Source: Cellvibrionaceae bacterium (GTDB lineage Bacteria; Pseudomonadota; Gammaproteobacteria; Pseudomonadales; Cellvibrionaceae). Taken from it: 64,000 nt of DNA. A program made the translations under genes and the position numbers. Shown here piece after piece: positions 63,991 to 64,000 of this stretch (positions within the stretch are counted from its first letter, which is position 1; each line of letters begins with the position of its first letter). The stretch lies in the NCBI GenBank assembly GCA_028281575.1, contig JANQJP010000064.1, forward strand, positions 103,177 to 167,176, read 5' to 3'. Under the pieces are notes generated by a model. The model searched no databases, was not told where the DNA came from, and saw only the letters and a list, made by a program, of their open reading frames with translations.

Positions 63991-64000
63991 TGAACATTGA

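Noticed and set aside
1..64000. tRNA, rRNA, prophage or replication origin
   Set aside because: I saw no tRNA cloverleaf or T-loop context, no rRNA sequence, no phage structural genes and no DnaA-box cluster by eye; a covariance search would be needed to exclude small RNAs.

Overview
The window looks like the chromosome of a free-living, polysaccharide-degrading marine gammaproteobacterium, most like the Cellvibrionaceae (Saccharophagus/Teredinibacter/Cellvibrio type). This rests on the gene content: the nudF-yqiB-cpdA block divergent from tolC, a GH9 cellulase lipoprotein beside a GH3 glucosidase, NasA-type nitrate assimilation and REP/RAYT elements. It is an inference, because no rRNA or other taxonomic marker gene is present.

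Layout. 0-5.7 kb: end of a nitrate-assimilation operon (FAD reductase, NasA), then YqiA esterase, a DMT exporter, a shikimate-kinase-like protein and a GNAT. 5.7-10.4 kb: a 1407-residue CheB-CheR-PAS-GGDEF-EAL protein immediately downstream of a BLUF photoreceptor. 10.5-17.5 kb: cellulose/beta-glucan locus (aldo/keto reductase, GH3, AraC regulator, esterase lipoprotein, GH9). 17.7-20.8 kb: a compact set of haem-oxygenase-like diiron oxidase, IPNS-type 2OG oxygenase, a 10-codon ORF closed by a strong terminator hairpin, and a YcaO protein. This looks like an undescribed peptide-modification (RiPP-like) locus. 21-23.9 kb: a chemoreceptor and an unknown protein. 23.9-29.4 kb: an accessory zone with HigBA and BrnTA toxin-antitoxin pairs, a MipA/LuxR pair, a RAYT transposase flanked by the two halves of a repeat, and several solo copies of that repeat. 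A toxin remnant with a putative immunity gene ends at one RAYT flank. 29.4-35.2 kb: a secreted RHS/YD-repeat toxin with candidate membrane immunity genes. 35.2-37.1 kb: GMC oxidoreductase with a Tat-signal small subunit. 37.5-42.8 kb: OMP, cpdA, yqiB, nudF, tolC, a DUF6491-like lipoprotein. 43.5-46.5 kb: a GH15/phosphorylase-kinase-like protein.

46.5-57.3 kb is a nitrogen-scavenging operon: SsuABC/TauABC-type transporter, type III glutamine synthetase, NikR-like repressor, biotin-dependent urea/guanidine carboxylase and allophanate hydrolase. The sequence shows three layers of control. There is a sigma-54 promoter with an upstream NtrC-like site, a NikR-architecture operator (GTATTA-N16-TAATAC) over the predicted start, and a two-hairpin mini-ykkC (guanidine-II) riboswitch directly before the carboxylase. 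The riboswitch argues that the 'urea' carboxylase serves guanidine, yet no carboxyguanidine deiminase (DUF1989 pair) is present here.

57.3-64 kb: nested inverted repeats, a small unknown protein, a YdeP/FdhF-like molybdoenzyme, then a chromosomal integron. The integron has an intI with a LexA box and two recognisable attC sites. Its cassettes encode three small membrane proteins, and the window ends in a broken Tn5/IS4-type transposase.
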